Origin: Micavibrio_B sp044238965
GTDB taxonomy: Bacteria > Pseudomonadota > Alphaproteobacteria > Micavibrionales > Micavibrionaceae
Direction: 5' to 3'
Assembly (NCBI GenBank): GCA_044238965.1
Contig: JBIICJ010000074.1
Span: forward strand, 1-7,234
Length of the DNA: 7,234 bases
This document shows positions 1-6,490 of the stretch, piece after piece. Position 1 is the first letter of the stretch; the number at the start of each line of letters is the position of its first letter. The position numbers were made by a program, and so were the translations under genes. The notes beneath the pieces are model-generated. The model saw only the letters and a program-made list of their open reading frames with translations. It did not search any database and was not told the origin of the DNA.

Positions 1-739
1 TCATTTTTTGGTTAAAACCCACCTCATCTTTATCATGCGCCAGAATAATATGGCGGGAATTATGATTTTTTAAGGATTGATCCTCATCAATCTTACGTTT
101 TAGGTCATTAATTGATTTATATTTCCATTTACCCACATGGCGACCCAAAACCATCCAATCGGACGTGGAATAGGTATACATACAATCTGCCGCACCCTTC
201 ATCTCTGCCTGATACCATGGGAAATTGATATTTTGAAAGGGTTGGGCATATCCTAATGATGTTAAAAATTCTTGTACTTTTTGTTTTTGTTCAATTTGCG
301 TGTCTGTCGGCGGGTCTAATGTGACATTTAATCCATCTGCAAATAATGATGTCACAAAGGTGCGGTATTCATCGGGTATTTTATTATAATCAATAATCCA
401 TCCACCTGTGCCGCGATCCATATGCGGGAATCGAAAATAACGCGGCACGTGCGGCTCATCCGCCGCGTGATAAATATCGGTAATACGGTTATGCATATCA
501 ATAATTTCATTTTGTACATCATCAAATTTCATCAACGATGTACGCGTATGCGTCACCATATGATTACCAATATGATATCCATCACGCACAGCCCGAATTA
601 ATGATTGCGCACCATAAGAATCAATCATATCACCGCGCGCAAATAATAATGCGGGCACGCCGCGTTCATTTAACGCATCCAAAATATAATCAGTATAAGG
701 GGTTGGGGAATCATCAATGGTTAAATAAGCCTGCTTCAT
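1..739 (-). CDS. NodB-type polysaccharide deacetylase family protein (3' end outside window)
   Basis: The reading frame continues past the left edge; 246 codons are visible. The product belongs to the carbohydrate esterase 4 / NodB homology fold, metal-dependent enzymes that remove acetyl groups from N- or O-acetylated glycans. Visible motifs, in order: TIDDSP (residues 7-12; D9 the expected catalytic base, D10 a metal ligand), GNHMVTH (58-64; metal ligands H60 and H64), RYFRFPH (100-106; motif 3), STSDW (191-195; motif 4) and ILAHD (232-236; motif 5 His235). So all five catalytic motifs are present and the enzyme looks active. The protein begins almost directly at motif 1, with no signal peptide or membrane anchor, so as read it would be cytoplasmic, which is unusual for cell-wall or capsule deacetylases. 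Its ATG overlaps the stop of the upstream kinase gene by one base (TAATG), with an AAGG about 10 bases before it, indicating translational coupling. The substrate cannot be told from sequence. Confidence 0.88.
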   Translation of the reverse strand, partial: MKQAYLTIDDSPTPYTDYILDALNERGVPALLFARGDMIDSYGAQSLIRAVRDGYHIGNHMVTHTRTSLMKFDDVQNEIIDMHNRITDIYHAADEPHVPRYFRFPHMDRGTGGWIIDYNKIPDEYRTFVTSLFADGLNVTLDPPTDTQIEQKQKVQEFLTSLGYAQPFQNINFPWYQAEMKGAADCMYTYSTSDWMVLGRHVGKWKYKSINDLKRKIDEDQSLKNHNSRHIILAHDKDEVGFNQKM

Positions 740-1683
740 TACCCGATAACCTTTGATGATGAACTCAAAATTTGCAGCCCGCTCAGTGAAATATATTCAT
801 CTTTCACCCAATAAATAGGTGTTGCCATGACATGTTCGACCACAATTGGCACATTGCGTTGGTGGAATGTTGAGATAATTGATTGAATGTTTAATTTATC
901 CGCCATGCGTAATTTATCAATCATGCCGCCCGTTAAATAAACGCCGTCATAGGCATATCCAAACGCGACCGCGTGATGAATAAATAACCCCAACATTTCA
1001 TGAAAAATATTTAACGCCTGAATAACCACAGGATGATCCAAACCGCCAATTATAATATCTTCAATCGATCGAAATTCAGGATCAAAATGATTTTGTTTGC
1101 ACAAAAATAAATAGGTTTGAAATAAACCATGACCTGACACAACGTCTTCATAAATTGGTGCAAGATTGGCGGATTTGTGTGACCCTATAAATTGATATAA
1201 ACCGCGATGTTCATCTGATATCATCGGCGGTAACATATGCCCGCCATGGGTTCGTAATACATAATTTTCGGGCGTGATATAGGCTAATCCCAACCCTGTG
1301 CCCACACCCAATACGACTTTAGTTGATTGTGATGGCGGATTGCTAACACCCTTATACAGTAATTCAAATGAATCTGGTTTTGCGCCTGCAATACCATAGG
1401 CATTGGCTTCGAAATCATTCACTTGTAAAATTTTAGCAAGCGGTAAAATAGCACGAATATGTGCAGCATCTGTCACCCATTCATTGCGATTACTAAAGGC
1501 AAAATAAAAATGTGTGACCGTCATCGGATCAATTGACTCTGCGGCAATATAAGCACGAATTGATTCAATCAAATTTGCATATTCTAGAACGCGCTGTTTG
1601 CGCGGAATAGCTAATAAATTATCGGGCATATCATGCGTAAACCGAATATGCGTGCCACCAATATCACAAAATAATTTTGTCAT
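739..1683 (-). CDS. glk: Glucokinase-family sugar kinase
   Basis: A 314-residue protein of the bacterial glucokinase (Glk) type within the ASKHA sugar kinase superfamily, expected to phosphorylate glucose with ATP in the cytoplasm. Visible signatures: the N-terminal phosphate-binding loop DIGGTH (residues 7-12), VNDFEA (88-93) with D90 at the position of the catalytic aspartate of Glk, the second ATP-binding segment LGVGTGLG (125-132), a GGHM segment (147-150) matching the GGH of Glk, VVSGHGL (181-187) matching the SGPGL region, and the adenosine-type motif YLTGGM (249-254). The length is normal for Glk. The ROK cysteine-rich zinc motif is not seen, which favours Glk over ROK kinases. The ATG overlaps the stop of the upstream small gene as ATGA, and its own TAA overlaps the start of the deacetylase gene. 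Sugar specificity is inferred from the family; another hexose or amino sugar is possible given the neighbouring deacetylase. Confidence 0.85.
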   Translation of the reverse strand: MTKLFCDIGGTHIRFTHDMPDNLLAIPRKQRVLEYANLIESIRAYIAAESIDPMTVTHFYFAFSNRNEWVTDAAHIRAILPLAKILQVNDFEANAYGIAGAKPDSFELLYKGVSNPPSQSTKVVLGVGTGLGLAYITPENYVLRTHGGHMLPPMISDEHRGLYQFIGSHKSANLAPIYEDVVSGHGLFQTYLFLCKQNHFDPEFRSIEDIIIGGLDHPVVIQALNIFHEMLGLFIHHAVAFGYAYDGVYLTGGMIDKLRMADKLNIQSIISTFHQRNVPIVVEHVMATPIYWVKDEYISLSGLQILSSSSKVIG

Positions 1684-2024
1684 GACGCTATCATTTCACA
1701 AAGCGGATAAACATCATAGGCAATTTCTTCGTATGGGTGCGCGGTTTTCATAGCCGTGATTACCGCAGGCAAAACATCAATACGAACAGTCATTTCAATA
1801 CGATCTTCATCAACAATTTCTACCTGCCCCACTGCACCAATATGTGGGTTTGCGCCTTTTATTGGCAAAAAACGCCCCTGCCCGCGCACCGAAAATGAGC
1901 AATGGGAATAATTGCCAATGACACCAGCGCCAGCGTCACCCATCGCGGCGCGCACAGCATCGGCATGCGTGATGGGAACATACACAACTAATTTCACAGA
2001 TTTTGATTCAATGACGCGAGTCAT
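1680..2024 (-). CDS. YqfO / NIF3-insert-domain-like small protein
   Basis: A 114-residue protein corresponding to the small stand-alone YqfO family. This is the ferredoxin-like (CutA/PII-like) domain that in larger NIF3 proteins is inserted between the two metal-site halves. Diagnostic stretches are KLVVYVP (residues 11-17), GVIGNYSHCSFS (34-45), GQGRFLP (48-54), the GANPHIG segment (57-63) and AHPYEE (95-100). Such proteins are around 100 residues, so the length is normal. Biochemical function is not established; its CutA/PII-like fold suggests small-ligand or metal binding. An in-frame GTG at 2033 could extend it by three residues, but the ATG at 2024 has a GAGG nine bases upstream and is preferred. 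It overlaps the 3' end of the CDF metal transporter gene by 17 bp and shares ATGA with the kinase gene downstream, so it is made together with a metal exporter. Confidence 0.85.
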   Translation of the reverse strand: MTRVIESKSVKLVVYVPITHADAVRAAMGDAGAGVIGNYSHCSFSVRGQGRFLPIKGANPHIGAVGQVEIVDEDRIEMTVRIDVLPAVITAMKTAHPYEEIAYDVYPLCEMIAS

Positions 2025-2904
2025 GTGGGTCACCCTCGGGGTCGATATGAATGAAAATTTCAGATCGTGGATAAATATCTAATAAATTTTGTTCTAAATC
2101 ACGCGCGATATCGTGCGCCACACGTAATGATAAATCGGCATCAACTTCGATATCAACCGAAATAAATAATCGTGGTGCCATACCTGTGATACGCAAATCA
2201 TGATGACAAATCACACCATTTGTTTTTTGAATAATCGCCGTGATTACTTCGCGCACATCGCCTGTTAATTCGCGATCCATCAATAAATCAATCGCATCTG
2301 TCGCCGTTAAAAATGCCGTACGCGCGAATAATGTGGCAATCGCCACCCCCGCGAGTGGATCAAGCCACACAGGGGCAACGTGAAAATAATCCATCATAAT
2401 CACCAAAAATACCGCGCCATTTAACCATACATCACTGTCATAATGCGCATGATCGGCCTTTAATGCTAATGATCCCGAATGTTCAACGGTTTTGATTTGC
2501 AATGTTGAAATCACAAACGAGATCACCATCGCCACCAATAATAAACAGGCGGTGAAAATATGATGATCGATCTCTTGTGGTTTTAAAAAACGGTTTGTTG
2601 ATTCAAGCACCAAAAATGATGCCGCACCCATCATGAATGCGGCCTGTAGTAATGCCGACACACCTTCGATTTTTCCATGGCCGTGACGATGATCATCATC
2701 TTTTGGTTTGGCCGACCATGTAAGCGCGAGTAATGTCATGGATGACAGCCCAATATCAACAACCGAATCCATTAATGACGATAACACCGCCGTTGATCCG
2801 CTTTGCACATAGGCAAATAATTTAATGACGAGCAAAAACCCCACCATGATAACGGTGAGACGAGATACGCTTTGCGGGGATAGGGTTTTGATGATGTCAA
2901 ACAC
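2008..2904 (-). CDS. Cation diffusion facilitator (FieF/YiiP-like) metal exporter
   Basis: A 298-residue inner-membrane protein of the CDF family, which exports divalent metals (Zn, Fe, Mn, Cd, Co) in exchange for protons. Six hydrophobic helices can be placed at about residues 15-34, 37-62, 82-100, 116-136, 158-174 and 182-206, followed by a cytoplasmic C-terminal domain (about 210-290). The transport site matches YiiP: DxxxD in helix 2 (D46, D50) and HxxxD in helix 5 (H154, D158), a pattern usual for Zn/Cd-type members. The loop DDDHRHGH (69-76) supplies residues like YiiP site B (D69, H72, H76). In the C-terminal domain HDLR (235-238), H264 and IHID (285-288) are kept, while D251 appears to replace the YiiP histidine of the FIQIH segment. 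It starts with GTG (2904), with an AAGG seven bases upstream lying in an inverted repeat. It is the first gene of the leftward operon. The exact metal is not determined. Confidence 0.9.
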   Translation of the reverse strand: MFDIIKTLSPQSVSRLTVIMVGFLLVIKLFAYVQSGSTAVLSSLMDSVVDIGLSSMTLLALTWSAKPKDDDHRHGHGKIEGVSALLQAAFMMGAASFLVLESTNRFLKPQEIDHHIFTACLLLVAMVISFVISTLQIKTVEHSGSLALKADHAHYDSDVWLNGAVFLVIMMDYFHVAPVWLDPLAGVAIATLFARTAFLTATDAIDLLMDRELTGDVREVITAIIQKTNGVICHHDLRITGMAPRLFISVDIEVDADLSLRVAHDIARDLEQNLLDIYPRSEIFIHIDPEGDPHDSRH

Positions 2905-2911
2905 GAAAATA

Positions 2912-2930
2912 CCTTATAATAAAAATAAGG
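2912..2930 (-). promoter_or_regulatory. Small inverted repeat covering the ribosome-binding site of the CDF gene
   Basis: CCTTAT (2912-2917) and ATAAGG (2925-2930) form a perfect 6-bp inverted repeat around a 7-base loop. Read on the minus strand, the second arm contains the AAGG that serves as Shine-Dalgarno for the GTG at 2904. If it folds in mRNA, the hairpin would partly hide the ribosome-binding site; as DNA it could be an operator. The stem is short and AT-rich, so it may be weak or chance. The role is inferred. Confidence 0.35.
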
Positions 2931-2936
2931 CGATGC

Positions 2937-2952
2937 AAAATAAATTTATTTT
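2937..2952. repeat. Perfect 16-bp AT-only palindrome upstream of the metal exporter operon
   Basis: AAAATAAATTTATTTT reads the same on both strands. It lies in the 72-bp gap between the stop of the unrecognised gene and the start of the CDF gene, about 33-48 bases before the GTG. It could be a regulator site or part of an AT-rich promoter region. It lacks the GC stem expected of a strong intrinsic terminator. In such an AT-rich gap, chance cannot be excluded. Confidence 0.4.
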
Positions 2953-2976
2953 TTATTTTCATTGAAGTGTGTGAGG

Positions 2977-3987
2977 TTAATCGATTGATAAACCTGATGT
3001 AATATCTATTATATGACCATTGCTCATCATTTTATTCGCCATGAATTGCCAATCACTTGATTGTGTAATTTGTTTAATTGTTGAGAGTACGCTCTGAGCT
3101 GACAAAATCATACTTTTACTCAGAAACTCTGTGCCAAGACCTAAATGAGATTTGATTGCTGCATCTATGCCTTTCCTATTTTGGGGATATCGAATTGTTT
3201 CTAATATCCAGTCACGAACATTTCTTAAACTAGGATACAGCATTGAATCATCATAGAATGTACGAACATTAATTTGATTATATACCTTGAATGGTTGTTG
3301 GTCCTGTGAAGCAATATCTAATGATATTTGGTCGCGTATATTAAAATTTCCAGACTGAATATCTTTTGCTGAGGGAGCATTCCCAATACAACGTGTGCGA
3401 CCATAATAGTCAGAATATTGTGGTGTAATATTACCTATAAATGCACCATCTTCATGCGGAACAATCATCGGTTGCATAGCAGGTAGTGGCTTATCATATG
3501 ATTGGGCAAGCAGTAAGGATGCTACAAGAGATTCATAAAAACTCTCATCGCGTGGATCAAGGATGCCATTTGATCGGCGAATAAAATTAAAAAAAGTATG
3601 CTCTGCACTTATCAAAACTGGAATTCTATTCGACTCAAAGATAAATTGACCCGTCCTATATTCAAATGAGAAATATGATGGTGTATATATATTTTCCTGA
3701 TTAGGATACAAGGATTGCGCATTAGGATTATTGGTAATCATATTTCCAAACTGTAACCTAAAAGCAGAATTACTATCATCAATGCTTTGAAGTCCCATAC
3801 TAACGGGATGTATCTTTGCCACATTCTCAAAAATAGCTTTTACTTCATCATGATTCTTTTTTGACGCATCAGAGAATAAAGCGGTCAAAGACATTATCAT
3901 CAACCCGTGATGAAATTGGCTATTTATTTCTGGCCAACGATCTTCGATTTTTTTCTGTGCTCTAGCGTCAATATGATTTCTTTTCAT
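2977..3987 (-). CDS. Hypothetical protein, no family recognised
   Basis: A 336-residue protein that I do not recognise. It appears soluble: no signal peptide, no membrane-length hydrophobic segment and only one cysteine (in TRCIGN). It is rich in Ile, Ser, Asn and Gln. The N-terminus is charged (MKRNHIDARAQKKIEDRWPE), followed by a mildly hydrophobic stretch around LMIMSLTALF. The middle is aromatic, and the C-terminal third looks helical. A TTG at 4008 would add seven residues, but it lies between the -35 and -10 boxes of the predicted promoter, so the ATG at 3987 is chosen; no Shine-Dalgarno is visible before it, as expected for a leaderless mRNA. The gene is clearly more AT-rich than its neighbours and sits between a conserved-looking operon and a decayed outer-membrane gene, which suggests acquired or accessory DNA. 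It ends with TAA, 72 bp before the CDF gene. The reading frame is long and uninterrupted, so I am confident it is a gene, though not of its role. Confidence 0.7.
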   Translation of the reverse strand: MKRNHIDARAQKKIEDRWPEINSQFHHGLMIMSLTALFSDASKKNHDEVKAIFENVAKIHPVSMGLQSIDDSNSAFRLQFGNMITNNPNAQSLYPNQENIYTPSYFSFEYRTGQFIFESNRIPVLISAEHTFFNFIRRSNGILDPRDESFYESLVASLLLAQSYDKPLPAMQPMIVPHEDGAFIGNITPQYSDYYGRTRCIGNAPSAKDIQSGNFNIRDQISLDIASQDQQPFKVYNQINVRTFYDDSMLYPSLRNVRDWILETIRYPQNRKGIDAAIKSHLGLGTEFLSKSMILSAQSVLSTIKQITQSSDWQFMANKMMSNGHIIDITSGLSID

Positions 3988-3992
3988 AATTT

Positions 3993-4021
3993 TTAATAGC
4001 GTGGGCAAATTTGTGCGTCAA
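3993..4021 (-). promoter_or_regulatory. Sigma70-like promoter of the hypothetical gene, giving a probably leaderless mRNA
   Basis: On the minus strand, TTGACG (4021-4016) is followed by a 17-bp spacer and TATTAA (3998-3993). Only five bases separate the -10 box from the ATG at 3987, so transcription would start at or within one base of the start codon. This fits the absence of a Shine-Dalgarno and argues against the TTG at 4008. Inferred from consensus only. Confidence 0.6.
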
Positions 4022-4080
4022 GAAATTTCATAATTAAATAAAGATATTTGAAAATAAAAATGGTGGCGTATTCTACCTAA

Positions 4081-4497
4081 TCATTCTAACTTTTCAAATG
4101 CTACGCAAGATGTTGTAATAGAATGTAAAAATCGAGACACCAGAATTGATATCTCGATTTTAGATAACCAATTAATGCTAGTTAGAACTTGTAAACAGCA
4201 CCCACGGTTACCCCCAGCTTCTCTTTTTAAATTGATGCTATCAACACGCATATAGCGAACATCGGCCGTTAAGTCCCAGTTTTCGGTAAGTCCGTATGAC
4301 GTTCCTGCTATAAGCTGATAGGCTATTTCTCCATCCTGTGAATAGGATGTTTCAACTCCACCGACATTTTTAAGATCTATGTCAATCTCTTGAACATAAC
4401 CAAGACCTGCCCCAACATAAGGACGAAACTTACTGTTCATAATGGGATCCAGATGATAATAGAAGGGTTGTTTGGATGCGTCGCCGCCGCCGTGCAT
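4081..4497 (-). pseudogene. Truncated and frameshifted outer-membrane beta-barrel protein (OmpA/Opa-like barrel remnant)
   Basis: The open frame gives 138 residues, but only about the first 90 look like an outer-membrane barrel: FYYHLDPIMNSKFRPYVGAGLGYV, then strands ending GEIAYQLIAGTSYGLTENW and DLTADVRYMRV. This is the second half of a small 8-strand barrel; the signal peptide and first strands are missing. After DSINLK the frame degenerates. Removing one A from the run of five at 4224-4228 restores LKEKLGVTVGAVYKF and a TAA at 4184-4182, the typical barrel C-terminus ending in Phe. A terminator hairpin begins 20 bases after that TAA and lies inside the shifted frame, confirming the original end. 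The ATG at 4497 has a strong GGGGAGG nine bases upstream, so an internal deletion that joined the original start region to the second half is plausible. The peptide could be made but should not reach the outer membrane. The one-base shift could alternatively be a homopolymer sequencing error; the missing N-terminus could not. Confidence 0.75.
4127..4161 (-). terminator. Intrinsic terminator of the outer-membrane barrel gene
   Basis: AAAATCGAGA (4161-4152 on the minus strand) pairs perfectly with TCTCGATTTT (4137-4128) across a 14-base loop, and a further T follows at 4127. The 10-bp stem ends in a U-rich tail, as in a Rho-independent terminator. It lies 20 bases after the TAA (4184-4182) of the restored barrel frame. 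Being symmetric, with A residues on the other side, it could act in both directions. Confidence 0.7.
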
Positions 4498-4506
4498 TTT
4501 TTATAT

Positions 4507-4549
4507 CCTCCCCAAGTAATCTTAGAGACCGTATGATGGGAGCTGACAA
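4507..4549 (-). promoter_or_regulatory. Candidate promoter and strong ribosome-binding site of the barrel remnant
   Basis: On the minus strand, TTGTCA (4549-4544) is followed by a 17-bp spacer and TCTAAG (4526-4521), a moderate sigma70 match (5/6 and 4/6). The predicted start near 4514 lies just before the GGGGAGG ribosome-binding site (4513-4507), nine bases from the ATG at 4497. The strong ribosome-binding site is directly visible; the promoter is inferred. Confidence 0.4.
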
Positions 4550-4584
4550 TGGGTGTTTGATGGTCATTTAATGATAAGTATCCT

Positions 4585-4612
4585 TTGCATTAGTCTGAAT
4601 AGTCCTTATTAT
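4585..4612 (+). promoter_or_regulatory. Candidate sigma70-like promoter of the TPS genes
   Basis: TTGCAT (4585-4590), a 16-bp spacer and TATTAT (4607-4612) make a reasonable housekeeping promoter reading towards tpsB. The start site would be near 4619, leaving a leader of about 84 bases. A small symmetric element, TCATTTAATGA (4564-4574), lies between this promoter and the divergent minus-strand one. Consensus match only. Confidence 0.45.
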
Positions 4613-4622
4613 GCTGTTCTTT

Positions 4623-4652
4623 ACCAGTTTATTATATTAAAAATAAACCGGT
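4623..4652. repeat. 11-bp inverted repeat in the tpsB leader
   Basis: ACCAGTTTATT (4623-4633) and AATAAACCGGT (4642-4652) are inverted copies with one mismatch, separated by eight bases. The element begins a few bases after the predicted tpsB transcription start, so it could be an operator or a 5' leader hairpin. As minus-strand RNA the mismatch becomes a G-U pair. No T-run follows on the plus strand, so it is not a clear terminator. Confidence 0.4.
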
Positions 4653-4702
4653 ACCATCACGAGGGGCTATTTGATACAATGAGATATAGGTAAACCACAT
4701 CG

Positions 4703-6412
4703 ATGCACAGTAAGTTTTTATCACACAGCCGATACACGATCCTGAGTTTAAGTTTATGCTTGAGTATTGGATTGTCGTCTGCGGCGGGTGCGGTTGATGT
4801 GCCGGATATTCCAGGCTCGGCGGATGTAGGGCGTATCAAACCGGAACAGAAATTACCCACTATCGATCAAACGAAGGGCGGCAGTATAAACATTCCTTCC
4901 AGTGTTCCCACCGTTGAAATTCCTGAGGGTGCCAAGGGAATCAAGTTTGAATTGAAGAATGTTCGTATTGAAGGAGCGACTGCTTTCACCCCCGAGCAGC
5001 TGCAAGATATTTATACGCCCTATATCGGCAGAACTATCACGCTGGATGTGGCTTACATTATGGCGGGGGCGATGACGGAGCGTTACCGCAATGCCGGATA
5101 TTTTTTATCGCTTGCCTATATCCCACCGCAGAAAATCAGCACTGGGATTGTCACGATTAAGGTGGTGGAGGGCTATGTTGGCAGTGTAAAGTTTAATGGG
5201 GAAACGGCAGAACAATCGGTGGTGCAGGAATATATCCATCAGTTAAAAGCAAAAAGGCCACTGAAATCACAAGAGATGGAAAGTTTTTTGCTGCGATTAA
5301 ATGATCTGCCGGGATATGACTTCAGCGGGGTGCTCTCTGAATTGGAGGGCGGTGAAGAAGGCCCGGTTGAGCTCATCCTTATCCGTAAGAAAAAAGCTGG
5401 CAGCGGCAGTTTTAATTTTGACAATAACGGCTCACGATTCTTGGGACCGAATCAGGCATCGCTCTCCTACTCTGCAAGCGTGTTACCACTACAGCAAACC
5501 TCGCTATCAGGGGTGAGCAGTCTACCCAGTGATGAGTTGAAATTCGGCACGTTTAACCACTCCATAGCCCTTGCGCCAGCAGTGACAGCCGACGTTGCCG
5601 TTGGCTACACCAGTGCCAAGCCCGGATATACCCTTAAACCGTTTGAGATAGATAGTAGTTCAACATTTTTAAGTGGCAGTCTGAACTATCAATGGATTCG
5701 CCAGCGGCAGGAAAATCTAGCACTGAAATTCACCGTCGATAGCAGAAACAGCACCACGGATATTTTGGATTCGCCACTAACACGCGACCATATTCGCGCC
5801 CTGCGCGCAAATGCTACTTATGATGTTACCGATAGCTGGCAAGGCTATAACATCATCAGCGCCACTTTAAGCCGTGGCATTGATGGGTTGGGTTCTAGCA
5901 AGAAGGGGGATAATAACCTCTCGCGCGAGGAAGCAACACCGGATTTCACGAAGGCAGAATTATCGCTTACGCGCTTGCAAGGTATTAGTCAAGACTGGTC
6001 GCTGCTTATGACAGCAGCATTGCAGCGCGCCTCTGGCCCACTTTATTCATCGGAAGAATTTGGCTATGGCGGGCAGGCATTCGGGCGGGCGTTTGATTTA
6101 TCCGAAATCAGCGGCGATCATGGTGCGGCGGGTTCGCTGGAGCTGCGTTATGGCGGCTGGAGCGATTGGCAACCAGTCAGCATTTCGCCCTATGCTTTTT
6201 ATGATATTGGCATGGTTTGGAACGACGATATCGCGCAATTGAAACGTGAATCGGGAGCATCAGCGGGTTTCGGTGTTCGAGCCTCCTCAGGCATTGGCTT
6301 GTCAGGCAATATTGGCCTCGCATGGCCGCTCACGCGAGAGGTCGGCACACCTATTTACGGCCAAAATTCCACACAACCACGCATTTTATTGCAAATTGGT
6401 CAGTCTTTTTAA
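4703..6412 (+). CDS. TpsB transporter, ShlB/FhaC/HecB family (two-partner secretion)
   Basis: A 569-residue outer-membrane transporter that moves its TpsA partner from periplasm to cell surface. A Sec signal peptide is clear (hydrophobic core about residues 12-24, likely cleavage after SSAAGA at about 30). A proline-rich linker (31-80) follows, in the place of the plug helix region of FhaC. The first POTRA domain (POTRA_2 type) covers about 82-157 (FELKNVRIEGATAFTPEQL; RYRNAGYFLSLAYIPPQ), a second about 158-230, and the barrel 235-569. FGYGGQAFGRAFD (453-465) corresponds to the conserved L6 loop, with RAF in place of the usual RGY/RGF; the arginine is kept. YAFYDIGMVW (497-506) is a typical late strand, and the protein ends LLQIGQSF with the C-terminal Phe of barrel proteins. 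Length is usual for the family (about 550-590). The Shine-Dalgarno is weak (AGG, 12 bases upstream), but no other start keeps the signal peptide. The tpsA gene follows after 78 bp, so the pair is probably co-transcribed. Confidence 0.92.
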   Translation: MHSKFLSHSRYTILSLSLCLSIGLSSAAGAVDVPDIPGSADVGRIKPEQKLPTIDQTKGGSINIPSSVPTVEIPEGAKGIKFELKNVRIEGATAFTPEQLQDIYTPYIGRTITLDVAYIMAGAMTERYRNAGYFLSLAYIPPQKISTGIVTIKVVEGYVGSVKFNGETAEQSVVQEYIHQLKAKRPLKSQEMESFLLRLNDLPGYDFSGVLSELEGGEEGPVELILIRKKKAGSGSFNFDNNGSRFLGPNQASLSYSASVLPLQQTSLSGVSSLPSDELKFGTFNHSIALAPAVTADVAVGYTSAKPGYTLKPFEIDSSSTFLSGSLNYQWIRQRQENLALKFTVDSRNSTTDILDSPLTRDHIRALRANATYDVTDSWQGYNIISATLSRGIDGLGSSKKGDNNLSREEATPDFTKAELSLTRLQGISQDWSLLMTAALQRASGPLYSSEEFGYGGQAFGRAFDLSEISGDHGAAGSLELRYGGWSDWQPVSISPYAFYDIGMVWNDDIAQLKRESGASAGFGVRASSGIGLSGNIGLAWPLTREVGTPIYGQNSTQPRILLQIGQSF

Positions 6413-6490
6413 TGGGTAAGATTTTAAATATGATTCTTAAGCAAGAAAATGTTAGTATAGAGGGATAAATTAACTGGATAATTTTCGATT

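Noticed and set aside
538..756. Short plus-strand frame opposite the deacetylase and kinase genes
   Set aside because: It lies antisense to conserved deacetylase motifs, and its translation shows no domain-like pattern.
2025..2033. GTG at 2033 as start of the YqfO-like gene
   Set aside because: The ATG at 2024 has a GAGG at suitable spacing and gives a normal family length.
2937..2952. AT-only palindrome as the terminator of the unrecognised gene
   Set aside because: There are no GC pairs in the stem, so a stable terminator hairpin is unlikely.
3988..4008. TTG at 4008 as start of the unrecognised gene
   Set aside because: It lies between the predicted -35 and -10 boxes and has no ribosome-binding site; the ATG at 3987 fits the promoter.
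4657..4860. Minus-strand frame overlapping the tpsB start
   Set aside because: It is opposite the tpsB signal peptide and linker, has no supported start and resembles no protein.
5239..5516. Small frames on both strands inside tpsB
   Set aside because: They are out-of-frame readings of the POTRA and early barrel coding sequence.
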